Shown: positions 46,977 to 57,263, numbered from the stretch's first letter. The stretch is 64,000 nucleotides of DNA from Sporosarcina ureae (GCF_002082015.1 NZ_CP015109.1:3129001-3193000); one strand, 5' to 3'. Numbers and translations: made by a program. The notes: generated from the letters alone by a model not told the origin.

Positions 46977-49544
46977 ATGTCTGAACATACACCAATGATG
47001 CAACAATATTTGAAAATTAAAGAGCAATATACAGACGCATTTCTATTCTTCCGTTTAGGAGATTTCTATGAAATGTTTTTTGAGGATGCGGTTAATGCAT
47101 CTGCATTATTAGAAATTACGTTAACGAGCAGGGATTCAGGTGCACGAGAACGTATACCGATGTGCGGCATACCTTATCATTCCGCTACCGGATATATTGA
47201 AACATTAATCCACAAAGGTCATAAAGTAGCGATATGTGAACAAATGGAAGATCCGCGAAACGTTAAAGGAATTGTGAAACGTGAAGTCGTTAAAGTTATT
47301 ACACCTGGTACATTAACGGAAGGTAAAACGATTGATGTCGAGGCCAATCATTTCATCGGTGCTATCGATAGCTTGGGCGATCAATGTTACGCATTAGCTT
47401 ATCTTGATGTTGGTACTGGGGAAGGAAAAGTAGAGTTGATTGAGGGAAGTGAGCGAACGCTACTGGCAGAAATCGAAGCGCTTGGCATGAAGGAAATTAT
47501 TGTTGATCAACAACTTCATGTTATTTTGGCAGAACTGTTCGAAAGCCGCGAAATTATGCTTTCAATTGAAGATACGGAGCATTCGGGGTCAATTGGTCAC
47601 GATACATATGATCATCTCCCAAAAGAACTACAGGAAGCTTGCCGTAAATTGCAATCGTATCTACTTCGTATGCAAAAAATGGTTTTCGGTCATATTCGAC
47701 CTTTCATTTATATAGAGAAAGATGCAAAGTTATCAATTGATGCGAACTCAATGCGAAATTTAGAGCTCGTGCAAACGATTCGGACCGGCAAAAAAGAAGG
47801 GACATTATTCTGGGTACTCGACGAAACTGTTACGGCGATGGGTGCGAGGAAGTTACGGATGTGGATTCATCAGCCTTTGGCGCAGCGCCAAGCGATTGAA
47901 GAACGTCTGGAAACTGTAAATAATTTAGTTGATGAGTATTTCTTGCGTGAAGAGTTATTAGAAGAATTACATGAAGTCTACGATGTAGAACGACTTGCAG
48001 GAAGAATTTCTATGGGCAGTGCAAGTGCACGCGATCTAGCGCAACTACGAAATTCTTTGTCACATATACCGAAACTAAAACAGTTGCTTGAAGACTCGAA
48101 GCGTCCTATGTTGCAGCGTTTTGCTGATCGTATGGATCCTTGCGGGGAAACATTCCAACTATTATCAGATGCTATTGCAGTAAACCCGCCGATATCTAGT
48201 AAAGACGGTGGATTAATTTTGGACGGCTATCATGAAAAACTAGATGAGCTTCGAAATGCATCTCGTAACGGAAAAACATGGCTAGCACAACTTGAGCAGA
48301 AAGAGCGACAACTGACGGGAATAAAAACTTTGAAAATCGGCTATAATCGGGTCTTTGGGTATTATATCGAAATTACTAAATCCAATATTCATTTAGCTGA
48401 CTTATCTCGCTACGAACGTAAGCAGACACTAGCGAACGCGGAGCGATACATAACGACGGAGCTAAAAGAAAAAGAAGAACTAATTCTAAACGCGGAAGCG
48501 GACAGCCAGACATTGGAGCTGGACTTATTCCAGTCGGTTCGCGAACAAGTAAAGGATGATGTACAACGAATTCAACAATTAGCTTCTGTGATTAGTGAAC
48601 TGGATGTTTTGCTATCATTTGCTAAAGTGTCCGAAAAGAATCAATATGTTCGGCCGGAATTCCATACAGGGAAGGCAGTCGACATTCAAAACGGCCGGCA
48701 TCCAGTCGTTGAAAAAATGATGAATCATTCACTGTATATCCCAAATTCGTGTACGCTAGCTGAAGAGGAAAATATGTTGCTTATTACGGGTCCTAATATG
48801 TCGGGTAAAAGTACGTATATGCGTCAAGTAGCTTTGACTGTAGTGATGGCTCAAATCGGTTGTTTCGTCCCTTGTGAAACAGCTACACTGCCTATTACAG
48901 ATCAAATTTTCACACGAATAGGAGCAGCAGATGACGTGGCATCTGGACAGAGTACATTCATGATGGAAATGATGGAGTCTCAATATGCATTGGCTCATGC
49001 GTCGTCCCATAGCCTTTTGTTGTTTGACGAGATCGGGCGTGGTACTTCAACGTATGACGGGATGGCACTTGCACAAGCCATGATGGAATATATCCATGAG
49101 GAAATCGGAGCTAACACATTATTTTCTACACACTATCATGAACTCACACAATTGGAAGATGTATTAGATCGCTTATTAAATGTCCATGTCGCGGCCAAAG
49201 AGCAAAATGGTAAAGTCGTATTCCTTCATAAAGTATTATCCGGTGCAGCCGATCGAAGCTACGGAATTCATGTAGCTGAGCTAGCAGGTCTACCTGCCGA
49301 CGTTGTGGGACGTGCGAAAACCTTATTACAGCGATTTGAAGAAGATAGTACAATGAAAGGCGTCTCTTCTGTGTCAGAGCAGCTCGCTTTGTTTGATACG
49401 GATAGTGAACCGACTGTTTCTGTGGAAACACAAAAATTACTTGATGAAATTGAAGCGGTAGATTTGATGAATATGACACCGATGCAAACGATGCAAAAAA
49501 TAATGGAGTGGAAAGAACGTTTGACAACTGAGAAGAAGGGGTGA
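46977..49544 (+). CDS. mutS: DNA mismatch repair protein MutS
   Basis: Recognises mismatches; 855 residues. The mismatch-binding domain I has FFRLGDFYEMF (F-x-E wedge, about residues 25-32). Connector, lever and clamp domains follow, then the ABC-type ATPase with Walker A GPNMSGKSTYMRQ (about 604-616), LLFDEIGRGTSTYDG, and FSTHYHELT. The C-terminal helix-turn-helix dimer region is present. mutL follows five bases later. Confidence 0.98.
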   Translation: MSEHTPMMQQYLKIKEQYTDAFLFFRLGDFYEMFFEDAVNASALLEITLTSRDSGARERIPMCGIPYHSATGYIETLIHKGHKVAICEQMEDPRNVKGIVKREVVKVITPGTLTEGKTIDVEANHFIGAIDSLGDQCYALAYLDVGTGEGKVELIEGSERTLLAEIEALGMKEIIVDQQLHVILAELFESREIMLSIEDTEHSGSIGHDTYDHLPKELQEACRKLQSYLLRMQKMVFGHIRPFIYIEKDAKLSIDANSMRNLELVQTIRTGKKEGTLFWVLDETVTAMGARKLRMWIHQPLAQRQAIEERLETVNNLVDEYFLREELLEELHEVYDVERLAGRISMGSASARDLAQLRNSLSHIPKLKQLLEDSKRPMLQRFADRMDPCGETFQLLSDAIAVNPPISSKDGGLILDGYHEKLDELRNASRNGKTWLAQLEQKERQLTGIKTLKIGYNRVFGYYIEITKSNIHLADLSRYERKQTLANAERYITTELKEKEELILNAEADSQTLELDLFQSVREQVKDDVQRIQQLASVISELDVLLSFAKVSEKNQYVRPEFHTGKAVDIQNGRHPVVEKMMNHSLYIPNSCTLAEEENMLLITGPNMSGKSTYMRQVALTVVMAQIGCFVPCETATLPITDQIFTRIGAADDVASGQSTFMMEMMESQYALAHASSHSLLLFDEIGRGTSTYDGMALAQAMMEYIHEEIGANTLFSTHYHELTQLEDVLDRLLNVHVAAKEQNGKVVFLHKVLSGAADRSYGIHVAELAGLPADVVGRAKTLLQRFEEDSTMKGVSSVSEQLALFDTDSEPTVSVETQKLLDEIEAVDLMNMTPMQTMQKIMEWKERLTTEKKG

Positions 49545-49549
49545 AGCGG

Positions 49550-51376
49550 ATGAATCAAATTCACATCATGGAAGACACACTGGCCAATAAAATTGCGGCG
49601 GGAGAAGTGGTGGAACGTCCTGCTTCCATCGTCAAGGAACTAGTGGAAAATGCGATTGATGCGCAAAGTACCAAAATCGAAGTAACTCTCGTCGAAGCAG
49701 GGTTGTCTTCCATTCGAGTGACCGATAACGGCAAGGGTATGTCCGAAGAGGATGCAATCCGCTGTTTCGAAAGGCATGCTACTAGTAAAATAACTAATGA
49801 GCATGACTTGTTTCGAATACGTACGCTCGGTTTTCGCGGAGAGGCATTAGCAAGTATCGCGGCAGTATCAAAAGTATCGTTATGGACTTCGGATGGCGTA
49901 GACGGGGCTGTTGTAGAGATTGAGGGCGGTAAAGTACTGAAATATCAAGCGGGGGCTTTACGAAAAGGGACAGACTTTCTTATTCAACATCTATTCTTCA
50001 ACACACCAGCACGTTTAAAATATATGAAAACCATTCAGACGGAACTCGGACATACGATAGATTTATTGAATCGATTAGCACTGAGTCATCCTGACATTTC
50101 TTTTACACTCACTCACGATCATCATGAAGTTCTTAGAACATCGGGTTCAGGAGACATATTACGGGTATTATCAGATATATACGGTGTCGGAGTTGCGCGG
50201 AAAATGATACCGTTCCAAAAAGAAGATGCTGATTTCAAAGTGAAGGGTTTTATTACACTTCCTGAGATGACACGTGCATCTAAAAATTATATTTCACTTT
50301 TAATGAATGGACGTTGGATTAAAAGCTATGCAGGAACGCAAGCAGCTATTGATGCGATGCATACGTACTTGCCTATTGGTAGGTTTCCAATTGCAGTTAT
50401 TGATATTACAGCAGATCCTATTTTGACAGATGTCAACGTACATCCCGCGAAGCGGCATATTCGTATTAGTAAAGAAGGGGAATTACTCTCCTTGATAAAG
50501 GGAGCAATCAGGGAGGCTATTCAAGGAGTCACTATTATCCCTGACGCTGTAAAGAAAGAGAAGCCTGTTAAAAGAGACTCAGAACAACAGACGATTTGGA
50601 CACCTTCCTATCGTCGGCCTGAAGTGACGGTTCCGTTAGAAGGACGAGAAATACAACCATCCATTGTTCCTGCGGAAGAGCCTATTATAAAGCAACCCAC
50701 GCCAGTCTTTCCTGAAGCTATTTTTGAACAGCAGGAAGAACCCGTGCCACAAGAGCCTGTTGTCTATGAACAGGAACAGCAGGAGAAGAGTCATTTCCCT
50801 TCAATCGCACCGATCGGACAAGTTCATGGAACGTATATAGTGGCGCAAAATGAAGATGGGTTTTATTTAATCGACCAGCACGCAGCGCAAGAACGAATTA
50901 AATATGAATACTTTAAAGTGAAACTTGGCCAGGTGGATGCAGGTGAACGTCAGCAATTACTTTTGCCACTTGTTTTCCATTACTCAGCTGATGAACAAGT
51001 AAAAATAGAAGAGTGTAAAGATGCATTGGAAGAAGTCGGTGTATTTTTAGAAGCGTTCGGTCCAGCGACATATACCGTAAAAGAGTATCCTTCATGGTTC
51101 CCTGAAGGACAAGCAACTTCGATCATAGAAGAAATGATTGAGCAAGTACTCGAGAAACGCAAAGTCGACGTCGAGAAATTGCGTGAAGAAAGTGCGATTA
51201 TGATGAGTTGTAAAAAATCGATCAAAGCAAATTATTACTTAAGGCAAGAAGATATGGAACGCTTACTCACGGATCTAGGGGCTTGTCATAATCCATATAC
51301 ATGTCCGCATGGTCGTCCGGTATTGATCCATTTTACAACGTATGAATTAGAGAAAATGTTTAAACGAGTGATGTAA
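49550..51376 (+). CDS. mutL: DNA mismatch repair protein MutL (endonuclease type)
   Basis: A 608-residue GHKL ATPase with nicking endonuclease. ATG 49550 is preferred over GTG 49541, which overlaps AAGGGGTG. The N-terminal motifs are NKIAAGEVVERPAS, ELVENAIDA, DNGKGM and TLGFRGEALASI. After a Pro/Glu/Gln-rich linker (about 340-410) the C-terminal domain has the metal-binding DQHAAQERIKYE (442-453) and CPHGRPV. These mark the nicking MutL of bacteria that lack MutH. Confidence 0.97.
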   Translation: MNQIHIMEDTLANKIAAGEVVERPASIVKELVENAIDAQSTKIEVTLVEAGLSSIRVTDNGKGMSEEDAIRCFERHATSKITNEHDLFRIRTLGFRGEALASIAAVSKVSLWTSDGVDGAVVEIEGGKVLKYQAGALRKGTDFLIQHLFFNTPARLKYMKTIQTELGHTIDLLNRLALSHPDISFTLTHDHHEVLRTSGSGDILRVLSDIYGVGVARKMIPFQKEDADFKVKGFITLPEMTRASKNYISLLMNGRWIKSYAGTQAAIDAMHTYLPIGRFPIAVIDITADPILTDVNVHPAKRHIRISKEGELLSLIKGAIREAIQGVTIIPDAVKKEKPVKRDSEQQTIWTPSYRRPEVTVPLEGREIQPSIVPAEEPIIKQPTPVFPEAIFEQQEEPVPQEPVVYEQEQQEKSHFPSIAPIGQVHGTYIVAQNEDGFYLIDQHAAQERIKYEYFKVKLGQVDAGERQQLLLPLVFHYSADEQVKIEECKDALEEVGVFLEAFGPATYTVKEYPSWFPEGQATSIIEEMIEQVLEKRKVDVEKLREESAIMMSCKKSIKANYYLRQEDMERLLTDLGACHNPYTCPHGRPVLIHFTTYELEKMFKRVM

Positions 51377-51403
51377 CATAGCACATCAGAAAGGAGCGAT
51401 TGT

Positions 51404-53044
51404 ATGTTTTCTACATTAGAAAGATCGAGCAGAATTCAGGACTTGAGAAACTTTTCATTCGATGTTTTAGTTGTCGGTGGAGGGATCACAGGTGCAGGAA
51501 TCGCATTGGATGCGGCTGCGAGAGGATTTTCGGTTGCCCTGATTGATATGCAAGACTTTGCGGCAGGAACATCTAGCCGTTCAACAAAACTGATACATGG
51601 TGGTTTGCGCTATTTAAAACAATTAGAAGTGAAAATAGTGGCAGAAACGGGAAAGGAACGAGAAATCGTTTTCCGTAATTCTCGAAATATCACGAAATCA
51701 AGACCTATGCTATTGCCGATCTATCAAAAAGGAACGTATGGCAAGTACTCCACTTCGGCTGGGCTTCTCGTCTACGATTTACTAGCAGGTGTAAAGCCTG
51801 CAGAACGCCGTGAGATGTTGACGAAAGAAGAAACGGCTGAACTTGAACCATTACTGAAAAAAGAGCGGTTAAAAGGTGGCGGTCATTATGTGGAGTATCA
51901 GACGGATGATGCGCGTTTGACAATTGAGGTACTGAAGAAAGCGGCAGAAAAAGGTGCGCTTTGTCTGAACTATATGAAGTGCGAACAATTTAACTTTGAG
52001 AAAGATCGTGTCGTTGGAGCAGTCTTAAGTGATCAACTAACGGGTGAACGATTTTCCGTGGCGGCTTCAATGGTAATCAATGCATCCGGTCCATGGGTTG
52101 ACGAACTACAAAAGAAAATCAGCAGCAAACATAAAAAGCGATTACACATTACGAAAGGTGCCCATATTGTAGTAGATCAATCTATATTCCCGTTGCAACA
52201 AGCAATTTATTTTGATAACTCGGATGGCCGAATGTTATTCGCCATTCCACGGGATAATAAAACGTATATCGGTACGACTGATACATTTTATTCGGATGAT
52301 AAACAGCATCCTATAGCGACAGAAGATGATATACACTACATCATGGAAGCAGTTCGCGAAATTTTCCCAAGCATTCATTTGCAACGCCAACATGTGGAAT
52401 CCACATGGGCCGGCATTCGACCATTGATTGCGCAAGACGGCAAGGATGCATCTGAGATTTCAAGAAGAGATGAAGTGTGGGAAACAGTTCCTGGATTACT
52501 GACGATTGCAGGGGGAAAGTTAACAGGCTATCGACAAATGGCGGAAATTGTAGTGGATCGAATTAATGAACAACTAGAAAAGCCGTCTATTAAGCCATGT
52601 GAAACGAAGAATATCCCTGTATCAGGAAGTGATTTCATAGACGATGAAGCCTTAAGGCAATTTATTGAATTACAGGCAGCGCGAGCACCCCAGTTCGGAC
52701 TAACTCCACAACAAGGGACGCGTCTTGCTTCATTTTATGGAAGAAATAGTGAAAAAGTTTTCCGATTCGCCCACGCGATTTCAGCAGAGGAGAACAATTT
52801 GCCAATCAGTTTGCGTGCGGAGATCTTATATGGAATTCATCATGAAATGGTCACATCGCCAAGTGATTTCTTTATCCGCAGAAAAGGGGATCTGTATTTC
52901 CAGATCGATGTTGTGGAATCATTAGCGACACAAGTAATCGACTATATAGCAAAGTTGTTGCATTATACAGACAGTGAGAAATCTATTCATGCTAATGATT
53001 TGAAAAATGCAATTGCAGAAGCGAAAGGAAGTGCAAGTTCATGA
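51404..53044 (+). CDS. glpD: Glycerol-3-phosphate dehydrogenase (aerobic, FAD)
   Basis: Oxidises glycerol-3-phosphate to dihydroxyacetone phosphate at the membrane; 546 residues. FAD-binding GGGITGAG (25-32), TSSRSTKLIHGGLRYL, WAGIRPLIAQDG and IAGGKLTGYR are present. AAGGAGCG precedes ATG 51404. It lies between mutL and a lipase gene rather than with glpF/glpK, and ends in a 4-base overlap with that lipase gene. Confidence 0.96.
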   Translation: MFSTLERSSRIQDLRNFSFDVLVVGGGITGAGIALDAAARGFSVALIDMQDFAAGTSSRSTKLIHGGLRYLKQLEVKIVAETGKEREIVFRNSRNITKSRPMLLPIYQKGTYGKYSTSAGLLVYDLLAGVKPAERREMLTKEETAELEPLLKKERLKGGGHYVEYQTDDARLTIEVLKKAAEKGALCLNYMKCEQFNFEKDRVVGAVLSDQLTGERFSVAASMVINASGPWVDELQKKISSKHKKRLHITKGAHIVVDQSIFPLQQAIYFDNSDGRMLFAIPRDNKTYIGTTDTFYSDDKQHPIATEDDIHYIMEAVREIFPSIHLQRQHVESTWAGIRPLIAQDGKDASEISRRDEVWETVPGLLTIAGGKLTGYRQMAEIVVDRINEQLEKPSIKPCETKNIPVSGSDFIDDEALRQFIELQAARAPQFGLTPQQGTRLASFYGRNSEKVFRFAHAISAEENNLPISLRAEILYGIHHEMVTSPSDFFIRRKGDLYFQIDVVESLATQVIDYIAKLLHYTDSEKSIHANDLKNAIAEAKGSASS

Positions 53045-53967
53045 CAGACCAGTGGATTGAAATGCGTGATGGCACTAAAGTGTATAGTACGAGTTATACA
53101 CCTGATACTAAGCCGGTAGCCCGTGTGCATATCATTCACGGATTGGCTGAACATAGCGGTCGCTATAAACGATTCGCAGAGTACTTGCAGTCACAAGGGT
53201 ATGTCGTAACGTTGCATGACCAAAGAGGTCACGGTAAGACGGCTACGGAAAATGGTTTTGTTTACGGCTATATAGGTAAGTCTGCTACATTTGACCAATT
53301 AGTAGATGATACGTTTGAAGTGAATCAAGTGTATCAACTACAATACCCAGAGCTACCGGTAGTGCTATTGGGACATAGTATGGGTTCTTTCGTTGCAAGG
53401 CGCTATATCCAGCTATACGGCTCTACGCTAAGCAAAGTCATCCTGTCGGGTACTGGAACCAATTCTGAGCTTACTGCACATGCTGCGATTGCATTGGCTT
53501 CGTATAGAGAAAATAAATTCCCAAAAGAGCAACCGGATGAGTTCTTGAACAGTTTGGTCTTCGGTAATTATTCGAAACAATTTCCTGATGAAAGTGAATT
53601 TGCTTGGCTATCACGCGATGTGGAGAGTGTAGTTGATTATGAAGAGGATGGAGCATGTGGATTTGTGCCAACTGCTCAACTGTTTCGTGTGTTACTTGAA
53701 GGAATGAATTCATTGGAAGTGCCAGAATTCCTACTAAACATCCCGAATGAATTACCGATTTTATTACTTTCTGGCACAGATGACTTGGTCGGGGACCGTG
53801 CTAAAGGTGTATGGAAAGTAGCCAAACAATTCGATAAAGCTAATCAACAATACGTCACCGTTCAGCTATATGAAGGTGGAAGACATGAAATGCTACAAGA
53901 AACAAACTATAAACAAGTTTATACAACTATCGTGGAATGGATGAAACGACATGAACTTACCCGTTGA
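53041..53967 (+). CDS. Alpha/beta hydrolase, monoacylglycerol lipase/lysophospholipase-like
   Basis: A 308-residue serine hydrolase of the Hydrolase_4 family. The oxyanion loop IHGLAEHSGRY (32-42), nucleophile S113 in GHSMG, an acid in GTDDLVGD and H in GGRHEML form a plausible triad. No signal peptide, so it is cytoplasmic. Overlap with glpD suggests use of glycerol or glycerophosphate released from lipids; that is inference. It overlaps miaA by 17 bases. Confidence 0.88.
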   Translation: MTDQWIEMRDGTKVYSTSYTPDTKPVARVHIIHGLAEHSGRYKRFAEYLQSQGYVVTLHDQRGHGKTATENGFVYGYIGKSATFDQLVDDTFEVNQVYQLQYPELPVVLLGHSMGSFVARRYIQLYGSTLSKVILSGTGTNSELTAHAAIALASYRENKFPKEQPDEFLNSLVFGNYSKQFPDESEFAWLSRDVESVVDYEEDGACGFVPTAQLFRVLLEGMNSLEVPEFLLNIPNELPILLLSGTDDLVGDRAKGVWKVAKQFDKANQQYVTVQLYEGGRHEMLQETNYKQVYTTIVEWMKRHELTR

Positions 53968-54883
53968 TGTACTAGCAGTAGTAGGACCGACTGCTTCAGG
54001 GAAAACAGCGCTTAGCGTGGCACTTGCAAAACGATTTAATGGGGAAATCATTAACGGTGATGCAATGCAAGTATATAAAGAATTGGATATCGGTACGGCT
54101 AAGATTCATCATTCTGAAATGCAGGGGATTCCACATCATTTCTTTGATGTAAAAGAACCGACAGAATCATTTTCTGTAGCGGAATATCAACTAGCTGTCA
54201 GGCAATGGATTGACGATATTCGATCACGTGGAAAACTACCTATTATTGTTGGCGGCAGTGGAATGTATGTTCAGTCGGTTTTGTTTGATTATCGATTTAC
54301 AGAACAAGCAGCTGATTCTGAAGTGAGAGCGCGTTTAGAACGAGAGCTTGCAGTAGAAGGGGCAGATGTATTACACGCGAGGCTAGCAGAATTGGATCTG
54401 AAAAGTGCAGAGAAAATTCATCCGAATAATCATAGACGTCTAGTCCGTGCACTGGAGATACTCGAAGTGACGGGCCAAACAAAACAAGACCATGAACAAC
54501 AGCAAGGGAATCAACCTATGTATCACTCCTTAATTATTGGACTAGATCTTCCTAGGGAGTTACTGTATGAACGAATCGATCTGCGTGTAGAACAAATGGT
54601 TGAAGCGGGATTACTTAATGAGGTACAGCAACTCTGGAATAAAGGAATTCGTCAAACTCAATCCGTACAAGCGATAGGCTATAAAGAACTGATTTCCTAC
54701 TTTGACGGACTATTGACAAAAGAGCAGGCAATAGAAGCGATAATGAAAAACACACGCAATTATGCAAAAAGGCAGCTGACCTACTTCCGTAATAAATTGC
54801 CTGTCCAGTGGGTAGATGCGAATCAATCGAGTGAAGAAATTTTTCGAACAACTTGTCAGATAATAAAGGATTTTCAGAAGTAA
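53951..54883 (+). CDS. miaA: tRNA dimethylallyltransferase MiaA
   Basis: Adds the isopentenyl group to A37 of tRNAs, the substrate later thiolated by MiaB. It is 310 residues with P-loop GPTASGKTALS (about 12-22), GDAMQVYKELDIGTAK, PHHFFDV, VGGSGMYVQS and SVQAIGYKE. The start lies within the end of the preceding lipase gene. hfq follows. Confidence 0.97.
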   Translation: MNLPVDVLAVVGPTASGKTALSVALAKRFNGEIINGDAMQVYKELDIGTAKIHHSEMQGIPHHFFDVKEPTESFSVAEYQLAVRQWIDDIRSRGKLPIIVGGSGMYVQSVLFDYRFTEQAADSEVRARLERELAVEGADVLHARLAELDLKSAEKIHPNNHRRLVRALEILEVTGQTKQDHEQQQGNQPMYHSLIIGLDLPRELLYERIDLRVEQMVEAGLLNEVQQLWNKGIRQTQSVQAIGYKELISYFDGLLTKEQAIEAIMKNTRNYAKRQLTYFRNKLPVQWVDANQSSEEIFRTTCQIIKDFQK

Positions 54884-54923
54884 GTATGGAATAACTAATT
54901 AACATAGACAAGGAGGCAATTGA

Positions 54924-55148
54924 ATGGCACAGGGAAACATGCAAGATACGTTTTTGAATTCTTTACGTAAGAACAACACTTTTGTTACAATTTTTTTACT
55001 AAATGGTTTTCAGTTAAAAGGTCTTATCAAGTCGTATGATAATTATACGGTGTTGTTAGAAACAGACGGTAAACAACAGCTTATTTATAAGCATGCTATT
55101 TCTACGTATGCTCCTACAAAACCAGTTATTTTAAAAGATGAACAATAA
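54924..55148 (+). CDS. hfq: RNA chaperone Hfq
   Basis: Hexameric Sm-like RNA-binding protein, 74 residues. Sm1 reads [29 protein letters not shown] and Sm2 reads [14 protein letters not shown], where KHAIS corresponds to the conserved YKHA. AAGGAGGC precedes the ATG. Typical place after miaA. Confidence 0.98.
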   Translation: MAQGNMQDTFLNSLRKNNTFVTIFLLNGFQLKGLIKSYDNYTVLLETDGKQQLIYKHAISTYAPTKPVILKDEQ

Positions 55149-55171
55149 ACAGGCGCTTGCCTGTTTTTTTG
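55147..55171 (+). terminator. Terminator of hfq
   Basis: AAACAGGC-GCTT-GCCTGTTT with a T run, overlapping the stop codon. Confidence 0.92.
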
Positions 55172-55182
55172 TTGTCTTTCAT

Positions 55183-55210
55183 TTGGTATATAGACTTCAT
55201 CTGGTAAAAT
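55183..55210 (+). promoter_or_regulatory. Promoter of ynbB
   Basis: TTGGTA (55183-55188), 16-base spacer, TAAAAT (55205-55210) with an extended TGG. Confidence 0.65.
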
Positions 55211-55242
55211 AGAATATGATCAAATGAAATGAGGTATTACAT

Positions 55243-56502
55243 ATGCAAATTACACCCATTAATGAAGAATTACTCACTACATCACAAAAAGCGGAAGAAC
55301 TAATCGCTCCATATGTGAGGAAAGTAGAAGAAATTGCATTTTTTAACCAAAGAAAAGTCTTACAGGCATTCAAAAAAAATCAAGTAAGCGATTTTCATTT
55401 ATCAGGTTCAACAGGTTATGGTTATGATGACAGTGGTCGTGATGTATTAGAGCAAGTGTATTCGGATGCATTCGGAGCGGAAGACTGCCTTGTAAGAAAT
55501 CAAATTATTTCGGGCACGCATGCTATTACGATCAGCTTGTTTGGGATATTGCGACCAGGTGATGAACTTCTTTATATTACAGGTAAACCATACGATACGT
55601 TGGAGTCTATCATTTCTGGCAACGGTAAAGATACGGGTTCACTTGAAGATTTCCACATTTCCTATCAGCATATTGATTTGAAAGAAGACGGTTCTGTCGA
55701 TTACGAGAAAGCAAAAAAGACAATTTCGGCGAAGACGAAAGTCGTAGCAATCCAACGTTCTAAGGGCTATTCTAGCAATCCATCATTCAGAATTCATGAA
55801 ATTGAAGCGATTATTAAAGAAATCCGCAAAATAAAAGAAGATGTCGTAGTCTTTGTAGATAATTGCTATGGAGAATTCGTGGAAATGAAAGAGCCCGTAG
55901 AAGTTGGAGCAGACCTAATGGCGGGCTCACTCATAAAAAATCCAGGTGGTGGACTTGCCAGAACAGGTGGTTACATTGCAGGCAGGAAAGACTTGGTTGA
56001 GAAGTGTGCTTATCGCATGACTTCTCCAGGCCTGGGAGCTGAAGCAGGAGCTTCACTTGATACGTTACTTGAGATGTATCAAGGATTCTTCTTAGCACCA
56101 CACACAGTCAGTCAGGCGGTTAAAGGCGCGTTATTCACATCGGCATTTTTCGGTAGCTTCGGTATGGATACGACACCGCATTACAGTGAGCTCCGAACGG
56201 ATTTAATTCAATCAGTGAACTTTTTAAACGCTGAGCAAATGATAGCGTTCTGTCAGATGATCCAGCAAAACTCACCGGTTAACGCGCAATATGCCCCAGA
56301 GCCATCCTACATGCCTGGTTATGCAGATGACGTCATCATGGCCGCGGGTACGTTCATTCAAGGTTCCAGTATTGAATTGACAGCTGACGGCCCAATCAGA
56401 CCGCCATACACAGCATATATTCAAGGCGGATTGACGTATGAGCATGTGAAATCTGCAGTACTAGATTCGATGGAACAATTGCTTGAAAAGAAGTTGGTAT
56501 AA
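55243..56502 (+). CDS. ynbB: YnbB, PLP enzyme of the methionine gamma-lyase/aluminium-resistance family
   Basis: A 419-residue fold-type I PLP enzyme related to cystathionine lyases. The PLP lysine lies in MAGSLIKNPGGGLARTGGYIAG, with FVDNCYGEF supplying the cofactor aspartate and SGTHAI the phosphate cup. The family name aluminium resistance is historical; the substrate is not settled. In B. subtilis it follows hflX and precedes glnRA; none of these is here. Confidence 0.93.
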   Translation: MQITPINEELLTTSQKAEELIAPYVRKVEEIAFFNQRKVLQAFKKNQVSDFHLSGSTGYGYDDSGRDVLEQVYSDAFGAEDCLVRNQIISGTHAITISLFGILRPGDELLYITGKPYDTLESIISGNGKDTGSLEDFHISYQHIDLKEDGSVDYEKAKKTISAKTKVVAIQRSKGYSSNPSFRIHEIEAIIKEIRKIKEDVVVFVDNCYGEFVEMKEPVEVGADLMAGSLIKNPGGGLARTGGYIAGRKDLVEKCAYRMTSPGLGAEAGASLDTLLEMYQGFFLAPHTVSQAVKGALFTSAFFGSFGMDTTPHYSELRTDLIQSVNFLNAEQMIAFCQMIQQNSPVNAQYAPEPSYMPGYADDVIMAAGTFIQGSSIELTADGPIRPPYTAYIQGGLTYEHVKSAVLDSMEQLLEKKLV

Positions 56503-56504
56503 AG

Positions 56505-56551
56505 AAAAAGTGTATCGAAAACCTCTTGAGGTTTCTCGATACACTTTTTTT
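56505..56551. terminator. Bidirectional terminator between ynbB and lexA
   Basis: AAAAAGTGTATCGA-AAACCT pairs with AGGTTT-C-TCGATACACTTTTT; A and T runs on either side serve both converging genes. Confidence 0.92.
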
Positions 56552-56553
56552 CA

Positions 56554-57174
56554 TTAATGAATCATCCGGAATACACCGATTACTTTTCCTAAAATGGACA
56601 CTTGATCTACAATGATCGGCTCCATAGAAGAGTTTTCTGGTTGGAGTCTAAAATAATCTTTTTCCTTAAAGAAACGTTTAACGGTTGATTCATCTTCTTC
56701 TGTCATAGCTACGACAATTTCACCATTGCTTGCAGAGTGCGTTTGTCTAACAATCACACGGTCTCCGTTTAGGATGCCGGCTTCAATCATGCTGTCTCCT
56801 ACAATCTCCAACATAAAAATTTCATCCTCTGAAGAACCAAATGTATCCGGCAATGGGAAGTACTCCTCAATATTTTCAATCGTTGTAATGGGATTGCCTG
56901 CTGTAACTTTACCAATCAACGGAACATGCATAACGCCATTTTTTAATTCATCTAACCCTTCTGGATCCAAAACTTCGATAGCGCGAGGTTTTGTCGGATC
57001 CCTGCGTATAAAACCTTTACTCTCGAGCCGTGATAAGTGACCGTGAACCGTGGAACTTGATGCAAGTCCCACAGCTTCTCCAATTTCACGAACGGAAGGG
57101 GGATAACCTTTTAAACGCACTTCATCTTTTATGAAAGCAAGTATTTCTTCTTGTCTTTTTGATATTTTCTTCAA
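56554..57174 (-). CDS. lexA: SOS repressor LexA
   Basis: Autocleavable repressor of the SOS regulon; 206 residues from a TTG at 57174 ([14 protein letters not shown]), six bases after the AGAGGTGA site. The N-terminal winged helix recognises SOS boxes ([21 protein letters not shown]). The cleavage site is A92-G93 in VTAGNPI, with S128 (GDSMIEAG) and K166 (TVKRF) as the dyad. Divergent from yneA and recA's regulator. Confidence 0.97.
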   Translation of the reverse strand: MKKISKRQEEILAFIKDEVRLKGYPPSVREIGEAVGLASSSTVHGHLSRLESKGFIRRDPTKPRAIEVLDPEGLDELKNGVMHVPLIGKVTAGNPITTIENIEEYFPLPDTFGSSEDEIFMLEIVGDSMIEAGILNGDRVIVRQTHSASNGEIVVAMTEEDESTVKRFFKEKDYFRLQPENSSMEPIIVDQVSILGKVIGVFRMIH

Positions 57175-57234
57175 CAAATTCACCTCTTCTACTAGTTTGC
57201 GAGCAATGGTATACTGAACCACTATTTTGAATAT

Positions 57235-57263
57235 AGTATAACATGTGTTCGATTACTAATCAA
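57235..57263 (-). promoter_or_regulatory. lexA promoter with embedded LexA box
   Basis: On the minus strand TTGATT (57263-57258), 17-base spacer, TATACT (57240-57235). The spacer and -10 contain CGAACACATGTTAT (57251-57238), an SOS box with two mismatches, consistent with autorepression. Confidence 0.75.
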
